A stretch of DNA of 64,000 nt. It comes from Microcebus murinus (lineage: Eukaryota > Chordata > Mammalia > Primates > Cheirogaleidae). The position numbers and the translations under genes are program-made. Where the stretch lies: positions 46,267,400 through 46,331,399 of the forward strand of contig NC_134116.1 in assembly GCF_040939455.1 (NCBI RefSeq). The letters run 5' to 3'. Positions 1 through 11,304 of the stretch are shown here, piece by piece (position 1 is the first letter of the stretch; each line of letters begins with the position of its first letter). A model generated the notes under the pieces. That model had not been told where the DNA came from and searched no databases. It was given only the letters and a program-made list of their open reading frames with translations.

Positions 1-193
1 AATAATAAAATATTTTCCACATATTCTAAATGTACAATGTAGTTGTAAGTTGTGATGTGAACAATGTTTCAAACACATTAAATATGTTTTCTATAAATAT
101 TCACTTAACTGTCTGGACTGAAAAACAGAGAGACATCTGGGATAAAGTCAGATGTCACACATTTACAGGGTTTTTTGGGGTTTGGTTTTTGTC

Positions 194-228
194 TGTGTGT
201 GTGTGTGTGTGTGTATGTGTGTGTGTGT
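194..228. repeat. (GT)n microsatellite
   Basis: Dinucleotide GT tract with one TA interruption near 214. It produces spurious Cys/Val and His/Thr reading frames on the two strands and carries no gene. Confidence 0.95.
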
Positions 229-307
229 AATGCCCACTGGCCTTTAGGACAGTAGCAGAAATGAGTGAGTGTACATGAGTGTGTAAGTATGTCCATACTA
301 TGCATAA

Positions 308-1043
308 CTGGTGCTATGGTTTGATTTTGTTTTTCACCATCAAAACTAGATCATTCTTCTAAGTGAGGTATCACAAGGAGGGAAAAAAAAAACAGAGCAT
401 GTATTCACCATTAAATTGGTACTAATCGATCAACACTTATATGCACACATGGAAGTAACATTCATCAGGAATTGGGCAGGTGGGAAGGTGTGGAAGGGAT
501 GGGTAAATTCACACCTAATGGGTACAGTGTGTGCTGTCTAGGAGAAGGGCACTCTTGTAGCTTTGACTCAGGCAGTGCAAAGGCAATTTATGTGACCAAA
601 GTGTTTGTACCCTCATAATATTCTGAAATTAAAAAAAAAAATTGATCCCCAATGAGGACGTGTTGGGGGTGTGCTAATTGGAAGTGTATGGGACATGGGC
701 GTAGATTGTTTATGGGTAGATTAATGTCCTCCCTCAGGGGTGAGTGAGTTCTCGCTTTCACTGGAATGGATTAGTTCCCAAGAGTATGGGTTGTTAAAAA
801 GAGTCTGGCTTCCTTGGTTTCTCTCTCTTGCTTCCTTTCTTGCCATTTGACTTTTTGCACATGCAATCTCCCCTTCCATTTACCATCATAAGTTGAAGCA
901 ACATAATATTCTCACCAGAGGCAACTGCCCAATCTTGAGCCTTCTAGCCACCAGAATCATGAGCCAAATAAACCTTGTTTCTTTATAAATTACCAAGCCT
1001 CAGGTGTTCTGTTATAGGGACACAAAATGGACTTAGACAACTA
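308..1043 (+). mobile_element. MaLR-type LTR (MST/THE1-like), split by an L1
   Basis: The left piece (about 308-348) begins 'tgctatggtttga', and the right piece (about 643-1043) resumes at 'ttgatccccaatg'. The right piece runs through the typical MaLR LTR body: a TTAAAAAG region, a CT-rich 'tctctctcttgc', 'catgagccaaataaacc' as the AATAAA-like polyadenylation region, and a 'ttataaattacc' tail. The two halves join in register when the intervening L1 tip (349-642) is removed. This is a solo LTR with no internal region visible. Assignment to the MST branch is by recall of family landmarks. Confidence 0.8.
349..642 (+). mobile_element. Lemur-type L1 3' end (5'-truncated), inserted in an LTR
   Basis: This is the 3' untranslated tail of a strepsirrhine-type L1 in sense orientation. 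It reads through 'gatcaacacttatatgcac', a G-rich stretch and 'ccctcataatattctgaaa', and ends in an A10-11 tail. It is the reverse complement of the 3' ends at 21509, 49275 and 11305 in this window. No ORF2 remains. The insertion falls inside the MaLR LTR and so postdates it. Confidence 0.88.
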
Positions 1044-1853
1044 TGAATATGCTGCTGTGCTGGCTGCTCCTACAACCTCTACCTGACAATGTTACTTGTT
1101 AGAATGTATACAAAGATACAGCCTTTTCTACAGTATTCTGTTTCACTGGAACAAGTATATAGTAATGTACATTCTCTTCCTTTTAAGTTTTTGTTTGAGC
1201 TCATCATTTGAAGCTGGATATAAACTATTTTGTCTTTTCTTAAATAAATACTAGAAAGCATTATAGATGAAGAAGATGCTTCCTAATGAGAAAATCTTCT
1301 GCCTGTTCTGATAGTTATAACTCTTTTTTCCCCAAAACAGAATCAAGGTAACTTAAGTGAAATTGGTATCTGACTACAAGGATACATAAGTTTAACAAAG
1401 AACCCAGTGTTAGGAGTTCAGTTTTGCCTCCGGAATAGACCAGAACCACAGACAAAGCACAATAGGTAAACAAGAAGACATCTGCCTCAATTGCTTCTTG
1501 AAATATCTCTGCATTTCAGCTTTGTTTTTCTTTCTTGTGGGCAGATTAGCTTTTATACTTCCCAGAATATATTTGATAAAAGCCATCATCCAGATATACT
1601 GACTTATTCAAGTGAATCCTAAAGCCAAATAAGACATTTTAATTGGTCAATCTTCAGTAAGGTGCCTTTCTAATGGACTAATACAATTATATTAATTGAA
1701 CATATAGTTTTGGCCTACAGAAAAGTCAAGTTTCCTTCTACCATTCTCCTGTAAATGAGGGAGGGAGGGGAAGAGCATTCACCAGGATGTGGTGTGTTGA
1801 CCTTCTAGGGAGGTATTGCAGTTGACATAATTCTATAATATGATATAGTGAAT
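1044..1853. other. Unclassified AT-rich stretch
   Basis: I see no reading frame, RNA gene or recognisable repeat here. The only notable short feature is a GA-rich 'gagggagggaggggaag' near 1757. Confidence 0.5.
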
Positions 1854-2037
1854 CAGTTCTTGAAGTTTAGCCTGCATTAGAATGACCTGGAGGGCTTTTT
1901 AATAAACAGATTGCTGGGCCTCACTCCCAGAATCTCTGATTCAATATGTCTGGGATAAGATCCAAAGTGTGCATTTCTAATAGGCTGCCAGATGATTTCC
2001 ATGGTGCTATTTGAGTCCCACTTTTTGAGAACCAGTG
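1854..2037 (+). mobile_element. MER5-like hAT-Charlie MITE
   Basis: A short non-autonomous hAT-family relic. The left end 'cagttcttgaag' and the right end 'ttgagaaccagtgg' are degenerate terminal inverted repeats. The middle has typical MER5A landmarks: 'gacctggagggc', 'cagattgctgggcc', 'ctctgattcaatatgtctgg' and 'tgcatttctaa'. The length of about 184 bp fits the family. Strand is assigned by the order of these landmarks. The copy is old and cannot move. Confidence 0.85.
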
Positions 2038-2749
2038 GTGTAATGTAATGAGAGCACACTTAAAGGCTGGTAGATGCATATCTCAGCTCTGCTTCTTACA
2101 ATATAACAATAGTCCTTGAAATTAGGGTGATTCAGTCAATTGAGTTGAACTTTTTCAGTCCATTGATTTCCAATTCTTTTGCCAGGAAATATGTAATTCC
2201 TAAGGGATGTCTGATTTCTGAGTTACATTTGGAAACTGAAACATTTAGAAAAATGTGTACTAGATCTGCTTTATTATTAATATTTAGAATTAACCACTTA
2301 CAGGGCTTTTTCTTTTCCCATAATTCTTTTCCAATTCACCACTCTATTGCAACATTTCACTTTGGGTTTTCTAAGACAGATCAAAATTCTATTCTCAAAG
2401 ATCTTCAGTTTTAGCTCTGTCCTCTAAAGAGCTTTGAAATCAACACTCCTATCCTTAGAACGAGAAAGTTGATCACTATAGAAAATAATTGCTTTTCTTT
2501 GACATATCAGAGAAATGTGGTCATGGACAAAGTGCTACTCAAAACTCTAAAAAGACAGGTGAATTAAAAATCATAATTAATCTCTTAATAGAACAGAAGC
2601 TGCTGGAGCCATAAACTAGTAGGAACATTTAAATTGTAATTTTGACAAATTGCTGTAGGTTGAGTTTGGAAGAAGAGTGAGAAACTCCTGGGTTCACACC
2701 ACATGGTGGATTCCATATTTTTATAAGCTTTACCACCAAGAAAATATCA
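2038..2749. other. Unclassified stretch
   Basis: No gene or repeat is recognised. A 95-codon open frame at 2127-2414 has no family features and is typical of chance openness in such sequence. Confidence 0.5.
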
Positions 2750-5260
2750 AGAAGTGTCATGCACATATTGTTGAAATATTGAAAGGAGAAAAGTGTATGG
2801 GGCAGAAGAAATATTGAAGTATTAATAACCAAAAACTTCCTAACAATAACTATAGACAACAAGCCACAATTTAGGAAGCTCAGAAACACCAAAAAGATAA
2901 ATTTCAAAAACAAAACAAAACAAAACAAAATAGGCATATAATAGTCAAACTAGAGGAAAATGAAATACAAAGAGAAAATCTTGAGAAGTGGGGAGAGGAG
3001 CTTTAAGGAAAAAAATGATATGAATTATAGTGGATTTCTTATCAGAAACCATACACACAAAAGAAAAGTGAAGTAAAATATTTAAAATATGGAAAGAAAA
3101 ATACTCAATAATCTAAAATTCAATATCAAGTGAAATTATTTTCCAAAAGTGAAGAAGAACTAAAGACTTTATGAGACAAAAATGGAGGAAATTCACTGCC
3201 AGCAGAACTGCCTTGCAAGAAATGTTAAAAGAAGTTCCGCAGGTGGAAAAAATGTAAGTAAGAAACTTGTATCTACTTGAAGAAAAAAAGAGCATTTAAA
3301 GGAATAATCTTAATAGTAACAATGTATTAGGTGATTATAGAACCAGAATAAATGAAACAAATAAAAAATATTATAATGAATGGGAGGAAAAATTAGGAAT
3401 ATACTGCTGTAAGTTTTCTCTGCTGTTGGTAAAATGATGTAGGGTTAATTGAAGGTGGATTCAGAATAATTAAAACATACATTGTAAACTCTAGGCAACC
3501 AATAAAAAAAACTCTCAAAAGCAATCTAATTGTTATGTTTAGAGAGGAGATAAAATGAAATAATATAAAATGCTCAATTAAACCTGAGAAGGCATATAAA
3601 AAGAGGAGAGAAATGGAAACAAAAAACAGATGCAAGGAATATAAAATAGTTACAAACATGGTGGATATTAATCAAACTATATTATAGTAACATTAAGTGT
3701 GAACTGCCTCTAAATGAATCAATTAAAAACAGATTTTCAGAGTGAATAAAATACAAACCCAGCTATTTACTCTCTTTCATATCCTCTTCAGTACAAAACT
3801 GAGAGGTTAAAAGTGATGTAATGCAGAAAGTTATACCATGCTAAAATTCAAAAGAAAGCTCCAGTGGCAATATTAATCTCAAAGATAACTTTAGAATATG
3901 GAAGATTATGAGTGAAGATGAAGAGTAGTACATAATGAAAAAGAAGTCAATTTTCCCAAAATATATACAAATCCCCAGAAAGTATGCTCCCAACAAAAAT
4001 AACTAAGGATATAGATGACTTGAACAGCACTTTTAATCAATTTGATATAAATAACTTTCATAGACTATCAAACACTGGCAGAATATACATTCTTCTGAAA
4101 CTTTCATGGAGCATTGATCAAAATAAACCTCATCTGGTCCATCAAATATACTGTAATATGTTTAAATGAATGGAAAACATACAAAGTATCTTCTCAAACA
4201 ACAATGAAAATTAAACTAGAAACCAATAAAGGAAAGACAGCTGGCAAAAGGCAGCTGGAAAAACCCCACATATTTGGAAATCAAACAATACACTGTTGAA
4301 TAACCCCTAAGTCAAAAAAGAAGTGTCAAACATGTTTTGAAGGATATTTTTAACAGAATCAAAACAAAATACAGATTATTAAAATGTATGAAATGCAACA
4401 AAAGCAATATTGGGATGGAAATTTATATTATTAAATTCATCTATTAGAAAAGACAACTTAAATTGATCACCTAAGTTTCCACCCTAGAAAAGAAGAGGAA
4501 GAAAAGAAAATTAAGCTTAAACTAAACAGAAAGAGAAAAGAAAAAATAAAACAATAGAGCAGAAATCAATACAATAGATAAGAGGAAAATAATTGGGAAA
4601 ATCAACAAAAACAAAAGCTGATACTTTGAAAAGATCAATAAAACTGATAAAAATTTAGCCAGGGTAACCAAGGAATAAAGAAAGAAAACCAATAACCAAT
4701 AAAGAAATGAAAGAGGGGTAATGACTACTGATCTCTTGGGTGTTAAAAAAGAGAATATAGGTATAAGACTAACAACTCTGTGCCTACAAATTTGGTAACA
4801 TTTTTTTATTAAGGAATGAGCCAATTTCTGGAAAGACCTAAATTGCTAAAACATGCACATGGGGAAATAGATAATATTCTCAAATCTATTAAAAATTTGC
4901 TTAATGCCTAATCATCAAAAGATAGATTAAAAGGCTCAGATAATTTTACAAGTGAATTTTATTGTATTTTAATGAAATAGTGCCCATTCTCTACAATATC
5001 TTCCAAAGAATAGAAGCAGAGCAAACAATTCCTAATATAGTCTATGATGCCAGCATTACCCTAATAATAAAATCAGATAAAGATATTTTGACAGAAAATC
5101 ACACGCCAATATATCTCATGAATATAGATACAAAATCCCTCAATAATATATTAAAAATAAAACCCAACAACATGAAAATTATTTATACACCACAAGGATT
5201 TGGAATTTATTCCAATTATGTAAGGCCAGTTCAAAACTGGATATACAATTGAGGTAAGCA
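2750..5260 (+). mobile_element. Old L1M fragment: ORF1 C-terminus, spacer, start of ORF2
   Basis: A decayed mammalian-wide L1 in sense orientation. About 2960-3250 corresponds to the ORF1 C-terminal domain (the stretch around 'atttcttatcagaaacca' and 'gcaagaaatgttaaaagaag'). The inter-ORF spacer follows. About 3700-5250 follows the order of ORF2 endonuclease then early reverse-transcriptase coding sequence, for example 'gatagatgacttgaacag', 'gaaaagatcaataaaac' and 'cccattctctacaatatc'. Many stops and frameshifts break it. The 61-100-codon open frames inside it are pieces of ORF2 or their antisense shadows. It ends abruptly at 5260, with the rest of ORF2 and the 3' end missing. The divergence suggests an age well before the primate radiation. 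Confidence 0.85.
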
Positions 5261-5309
5261 CATAAACAATGGAGGATTCTAATAATGAAATAGATAGAAA
5301 GACCTGTTT

Positions 5310-5850
5310 TATGGACACAAATTGTATCTGTCTTTACCCAAAGGGCTCCAAGAAAATGTGACTGTGGTAGCAGTAATGGAAATTATTCATGGGCTTAGCA
5401 ACATGGACTTCCACTCTCCAAGGCTAACCTGGCTATGGCCATGGCAGTGCACAATCTTCCAGCAACAGAGACAACAATGAGCCCCAAATATGGCACCCTT
5501 CCTCAAAGTAAGCAGCCAATTACCTGGTGGTAGAGAGGCAAACTTCCACCCAATATGGAAGGAGCAGCATTTTTGTCCATATTGGAATACATTTTCAATA
5601 TGAATTTGCCTTCCCTACATTCAATGTTTCTGCCAAAACTATCATGCATGGACTTACAGAATACCTTATCTGCCATCGTGGTATTCCACACAACAGTGCT
5701 TCTCACAAAGAATTTACTTCACAGCAAAAGCAGTGTGGAAATGGGTCCATGCTCAAGAAATTTTGTGGCCTTACCATGTTCCCCATCTTCTTAAAGCAGT
5801 TGGGTTGAAAGAACAGTGAAATGGCCTTTTAAAGCATTAGATAGCTAGCT
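5310..5850 (+). pseudogene. Endogenous retrovirus pol (integrase-region) relic, ERV-L-like
   Basis: The conceptual translation, spread over more than one frame, resembles the core of a retroviral integrase. The clearest stretch is 5630-5810, in a frame open from 5527 to 5808. The resemblance is closest to class III (ERV-L) integrases. There is no start, no protease or reverse transcriptase upstream and no flanking LTR. Frame changes are needed to follow the similarity on both sides, so the copy is dead. It directly follows the truncated L1M. Class assignment is by recalled resemblance. Confidence 0.6.
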
Positions 5851-6204
5851 ATCTCTTGCAAGGTATAGACCCTGCTAAGCTTTAAAATCTTCAATGATCA
5901 TTCAGTTTCCTTAGCATATGAAAAAGGCCAATCTCCTTACCAGATGTCAAGAATAATCTTGTCTTTTTTCTTTTAATTTTTTCTGTACATATGCTAGTCT
6001 AACATCATGGACTCTTTCTAAAGAGTTCTTTTAATGAATAAGTTTGAATAGATTAAAACTATTTTCAGAGATTTTTTTTTTTGAAGAAAAGGACAAGGCT
6101 TTGTTATATAAAATCATGAATTTTACATGAAAATATTTTAAAATACTACAATTGTGACCAGAGGCAAATTTTCAATTGGCTATTTATACTGAGAGAAATG
6201 TGAC

Positions 6205-6237
<33 letters not shown>

Positions 6238-7022
6238 CCTGAACTATTACTGAAAGAAATATGTAATGGACGAGGTCGGATGGAAATGTCAATCTTATCC
6301 CTGGGGATGAGTCATGAAGTTGTGGTGACATCTGTTGAGGAGATTTCAAGAAGAAATTAGGATGATTATTTCAGGGCAACCAGGATTGCTATTGTTACTG
6401 GTTATTCAATGGCTCTTATGCTGGCTGTTATTTTTTCTTTTTCCTGAGTAGACAAGCTTAATAGTACAAGAAAGAGGTACTTCAGGGAAATCACTAAAAA
6501 TAGCAGAAGTGAACTTTTTTTACTGTTCTATACCTGTATGCCAGCAATGTAGTCAATAGAGTTTTAGCTCCATGTGCTCTTTACAGTACCTTGGGACATA
6601 CTTAAACTTAGTTAAATACATGCCCTTGTAAAATAGAAAGGAGGAATATTAATGCATGAGGTTTTGCCATTAGTGTTAATAATTCAATGGAGAAAATATG
6701 ATAAAGCACTATTTTGTTGTTATTATCAACACTTGGAATCAATATATAGAACACCAAAATAAAATTTTCCTTAAATTGGAGGGGCAGTGGTCTCCTAAAA
6801 CCCCATGGTTAGTTTCAGCATGGTTAGTTTCTGCTGACTAAAATTTTGTCAGTATCTATTCTAGCATATACTATAGCCTTAATTTATCCTAAAATCCATT
6901 AGCAATTAACTTCCTTATGATAGTGGAGTGCTTGTTGTCACCTCCACCCCAACCTCTGCCTCATCTCACCTTAGTTTACTCTCACAGATGAGCCATGTGC
7001 TTCCAAACTATTTTCCTTCAAG
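5851..7022. other. Mostly unclassified stretch with a poly-T run
   Basis: No gene is supported. It holds a T29 run at 6207-6235 (listed separately) and otherwise unassigned AT-rich sequence. Confidence 0.5.
6207..6235 (-). repeat. T29 run (possible A-tail of a minus-strand retrocopy)
   Basis: A pure T run of 29. On the minus strand it would be an A-tail following the sequence at 6236 and above. That flank is unassigned, and I see no target-site duplication, so it could equally be a simple homopolymer. Confidence 0.85.
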
Positions 7023-7520
7023 TGTTAATACCCATTTGGGTCCCTTGGTCACTGCTCAGATAAAAGCCAATATATTGAGACAGCAGGAGTTACAGCAAAG
7101 AGTTTAATAACACAAGGTGCCAAGTGAGGAGATGGGAGAAATTTCTCTAATTCACAGCCTTGAGAATTTAGGGGCTAAGATTTTTAAACATGGCTTGCAA
7201 CAAAGTGCTAGGGAATTGGGTCAGCTTATTAGCTGGGGATGAACACAGGGTTTGGAAGCAGTAATTGTCTTTTTGGATGGGACAGTTCCTGAGTAGAGGA
7301 TTGCAGGACTTGTCGGATCTGTTCCCTTGACTGGCCACAGGTCTGGGTGATGTTAACTTTGTCACCCAAAATTCAGAGTCTGGAAGATATCTCAAAGACC
7401 AGTCTTAGGTTTTTATAATAGAAGCAATTGAGGAAGTCACAAATCTTGCCCCTATAAAGGATACATGACACTGAAGCAGTAAGCAGTTATGTCAGGTTTC
7501 AGCATGAGAATATCAGTTTT
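7023..7520 (-). mobile_element. Putative ERV LTR, minus strand
   Basis: Read on the minus strand, the block starts with TG near 7520 and ends in CA at 7023 ('tgttaatacc' on the plus strand). It has an ATTAAA polyadenylation-type signal (TTTAAT at 7103-7108 on the plus strand) followed by a 'ctttgctgtaactcc' region, which is the layout of a class I type LTR. I cannot name the family. No internal retroviral sequence is seen, so it is a solo LTR or a fragment. Confidence 0.55.
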
Positions 7521-8165
7521 TGACACGCTCATGCTTGAAGAATGACCAGACACACCAAAGTAAGGCAATTATGAAAAATAAGGTTTATTGAGGGGAGAAA
7601 GATAGGATTATAGGTTGAGAGCAAGATGTAGGTTTATGGAGCGCGATACATACGCTACAGATGATGACCAGACCTATCGTCACAGCAAAGAAAGAGCAAA
7701 AGGAAGGGCATCAAAAGGTCCTGGTTATGGTCTGCATCTTATATTGTAGTGCCTGGATGGGGGCCTTCCTTGTGGCTCAGATGTCACCATGGAACCACTT
7801 TTATTGGACAGTTGGGAAATATATGAGCTGAGTCTTAACTATGCATGCAGATCTCCCATGAGCCTCTCTGAAAGCCTATTTTGTAGGGGGTGAGGGTAGG
7901 GGGATGGTAAATTGCGGCAGCACCCACTTTCATCCCTAGGAAACCCAGAACCCCTCATTGTCTACCCAACAGCTACAGAAGTAGGCAAGTTAGGGAACAA
8001 TGGCTGGTTATTTCTAGCTATTCTATACTTCTGTAGAAATCAGACTTTTATCACAGTTTCTGTCTTATGGCCTTATTTTAATATAGGCAGTTTTACAGGA
8101 AACAATTTGTCTTTAAAGCATGAAAGTGAGGAAAGGGTATGGATTTTGTGGGTCATACATTCTTA
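7521..8165 (-). mobile_element. Second LTR-like block, minus strand
   Basis: It begins at 'tgacacgctcatgc', exactly where the previous block ends. On the minus strand it carries AATAAA (TTTATT at 7584-7589 on the plus strand) about 60 nt from that terminus, as expected for an R/U5 region. It is richer in GC than its surroundings. The far boundary is uncertain, and I cannot name the family. Confidence 0.4.
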
Positions 8166-8407
8166 AATTCAAATACCACCTTGTTCATTTGTTTAGCTGT
8201 GACTAAATTCATTTATTTAAGTATTAAAAAGAATGAATATTGAATGTCAACCAGTATAGTTAAGCACTCATTTATTGATGTTCTCATATTACATTTCTCT
8301 GTAAAGTGATTATAAATTTTCTGTAAATGAATAGATGGTTAAAGGAATTTAAACAATTAGAGGAGTGAAGTAGTTTGGTAAAAGTCACACAGTAATAATA
8401 GATTTGT
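8166..8407 (+). other. Unclassified; possible MIR trace at 8330-8400
   Basis: The stretch 'ggtaaaagtcacacagtaat' recalls the MIR core (a 'ggtcacacag'-type motif). It is too short and diverged to be firm. Confidence 0.3.
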
Positions 8408-10590
8408 TACAAGGTCTATTCTTTGCTTTTATTAATATATGAAAGGTATACACATTTTCAGGGTACATGTAATATTTTGAAACATTTATATTGAAGGAAA
8501 TTAAAAATATTTTGCCTCAAAATATATTTCTTTGACAAATTTAGAGATGACTGCCATAGGTCTCACACATGGAAGTAACATTTCCAAGCTGTCTTTCATG
8601 GGAGGAAAATTTCATCTGTAGAAATATGTATTACTGCAGTCAGATCTTTCCTTATCCAATTTAGAAAAGATTAACTGAAAGACTGACACCTTTAAAGGTC
8701 TGAATAGAGACATTTACCATCTCTTCTTTCTGAGGGCTGCTACTTTTATTTACATAAGAAGACCACCTTTGCTAGCCAAGCTTCCTCTCTTGCTCTCATA
8801 ACTTGCCACCTAAAAACCGATTTGGCTACAATCTAAGCCCCTATTCTTTAAAATCTTCTGTACCTCACTGGGAAGTTTTCATTCTGAAGTCTCCTGTGTA
8901 TATGCATTAAAATGTAATCTATATGCCTTTGTCTCCAATGAATCAATCTGCTTAACGTTAGTAAATTTTTAGTGAACCTTTAGGGGGCCAAGAGACTTTG
9001 TCTCTATAACATAATGTGTAACAATGAAATCAGGGTCATTGAGATAGTCAATGCATTAAAATTTTTCTTTCTTTTATTCTGGGGACATTCAAATTATTGT
9101 CTACCAACTCTTTGGAAAATATAATAGGTTATCTTTTACTATAGTCACTTAACTGATTTATTGAACACAAGGTCTTATTTCTTCTAACTGCATTTTTATA
9201 CTCATTAATCAATTTTTCTTCATTCACTCTCCCTCCTACTCTTTCTCTCACTAATATACCCACTCTTTTTATGAGATCCACTGTCTTAGCTCTTATGTAT
9301 GAAAAGAACATGCCATAATTGTCTTTCTGTGATTGGTTTATTTCACTTAGCATAATGACATCCAGTTACATTTATGTTGCTACAAATAGCAGGATTATAT
9401 TATTTTTAATGACTGAATAATATTCCATCATGTATATATACGACATTTCTTTTATCCATTCATTCATTGATGGGCACTTATGTAGATAGCATATTTTGGC
9501 TATTGTGAATAGCGCTGCAATAAACCAGGAGGTGCAGATACCTCTTTGATATATGGATTTCCTTTCTTTTGGATATGAAGCCAGTAGTGGGATTGCTGGA
9601 CCATATGGTAGTGCAATTTTTAATTTTTTGAAGAATCTCCATGCTGTTTTCCATAGTGGTTGTACTAATTTACATTTCCACTAACAGTGTACAAGTGTTC
9701 TCCTTTCCCTACATTCTCACCAGCATGTACTATTCCTTGTCTTGTTGATAAAAGCCATTTAACCTAGGGGTAAGATGATATTCATTGTGTTTTTGGTTTA
9801 CATTTCTCTGATGATTACTGATATTGAGAACTTTTTTATATATCTCTTGACTATTTATATGTCTCCTTTTGAAAAATATCTGTTCATGTACTTTGCCCAC
9901 TCTTTAATGAGATTATTTATTTGTTTGCTTATTTATTTATTACTGTTAAGTTGTTTGAGTTCATTAAATATTCTGCATCTTGGAAATGAATCCCACTTAA
10001 TCATGGTGAATGATCTTTTCAATGTATTGTTAAATTTGGTTTGCTAGTATTTTGTTAAGGATTTTTTCATCTGTGTTCATCAGGAATATTGTATTGACCT
10101 ATAGTGTTTTCTTCTTTGTCTGGTTGTAGTATAAGGGTAATTCTGGCCTCCTAGAATGAGCTTGGAAGTATTCCTTCCTCTATAATTTTTTTGAAGAGTG
10201 TGAATAGAATTAGTGTAAGTTCTTTTTTAAATGTCTCATAGGATTTAGCAGTGAAGCCATCAAATCCTGAGCTTTTCTTTGATGGGAGACTTTATCATGA
10301 CTTTGATCTTATTACACATTATTTGTTGTGGTTTTCTATTTCTTGAAGAGTCAATCTTGACACGTTGTATGTGGTTTCCAATTTGTTGTTGTATGGTTGT
10401 TTGTGCTATTATCTAATAATATTCTTTGTATTTTTGTGATGTCAGTTGTTATGTTTCCTTTTACGTTTATGATTTTTTGACTTGGTTCTTCTCTCCCTTT
10501 TTCTTAGTTAATCTAGCCAAAGTTTTTCCAGTTTTATTTAGTTTTTAAAAAACAAATTAACTCTTTGTTTCATTGATTGTTCTGTATTTT
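8408..10590 (-). mobile_element. L1 (L1MA/L1P-like) 3' part, minus strand, interrupted and deleted
   Basis: The 3' end lies at about 8408 ('atgaaaggtatacacatttt', 'gggtacatgtaatattttg'). It resumes at about 9011 ('aatgtgtaacaatgaaatca') and continues through the ORF2 C-terminus, with landmarks such as 'gtgggattgctgga' and 'cataatgacatccag'. Near 9985 it jumps to the reverse-transcriptase region ('tcatggtgaatgatctttt', 'cctcctagaatgagcttgg'), so an internal part of ORF2 is deleted. A solo LTR (8493-9010) sits inside the 3'UTR. Stops throughout make it inactive. Confidence 0.85.
8493..9010 (+). mobile_element. Solo ERV LTR inserted in the L1 3'UTR
   Basis: A block of about 518 bp that starts 'tgaaggaaatta' and ends 'ctctataaca' (TG...CA), breaking the L1 3'UTR cleanly. 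It resembles ERV-L-type LTRs (LTR33/LTR82-like by recall, not certain). A clean 5-bp target duplication is not visible in the AT-rich flanks. Confidence 0.6.
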
Positions 10591-11304
10591 TATTTGAATA
10601 AATTTATGATATACAAGGGTAATTTTGTTTAATGGATACATTGCATGGTGGTCAAATCAGGGATTTTAGCGTATCAATAACCTAAGTAGCGTACATTATA
10701 CCCATTAAGTAATTTCTTTTCACCCACACCCTCCCAACCACCCTCACATAGTTTCTATTGTCTATCATTCCGTACTCTACATCCATATATGCACATTATT
10801 GTTAATAGCTCTCAATTTTAAGTAAGAACATGCAGTATTTGTCTTTTATGTCTGAATTGTTTGTTTAGGATCATGGCTTCCAGTTCCATCCATGTTTATA
10901 CAAAAGACATGATTTCATTCATTTTTATGGCTGAATAGTATTTCATTGTGTATATATACACCATATTTTTTATCCAATCATCCATGGACACTTAGGTTTA
11001 TTCCATACCTTTGCTATTATAAATAGTGCTGTGATAAACACATCAGTGTATGTATCTGTTTGATATAATGATTTCTATTTCTTTGGATAGATTTCCAGTA
11101 GTGGGATTGATGGAGCAAGTGGTAGTTCTATTTTTAGTTCTTTGAGAAATCTCCATATTATTTTCCATAGAGGTTGTACTAATTTACATTTTCCAAACAG
11201 TCTATATAAGTGTTTCCTTTTCTCCACAGCCTCTCCAACATACTTTTTTTTGGTCTTTTTAATAACCATTCTGACTGGTGTGAAATTATATTTCACTGTG
11301 CTTT
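10591..11304 (-). mobile_element. L1 3' end, minus strand (second in stack)
   Basis: A primate-era L1 3'UTR followed on the minus strand by the ORF2 C-terminus. The conceptual product at 11296-11075 keeps the 'KLVQPLWK' landmark, but the cysteines of the zinc knuckle before it are largely lost. The element abuts the 8408-10590 L1 on one side and the younger L1 (11305 onward) on the other. Confidence 0.85.

Noticed and set aside
2629..2937. 102-codon hydrophobic minus-strand frame
   Set aside because: Antisense of A-rich L1 ORF1-region sequence, including an (AAAAC)n tract.
4522..4824. 100-codon hydrophobic minus-strand frame resembling a membrane protein
   Set aside because: It is the antisense of A-rich L1 ORF2. 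The Leu/Phe/Ile richness comes from complementing A-rich codons.
6146..6349. 67-codon minus-strand frame ending in poly-Lys
   Set aside because: The Lys run is the translation of the A29 tract. No protein family is seen, and no target duplication supports a retrocopy.
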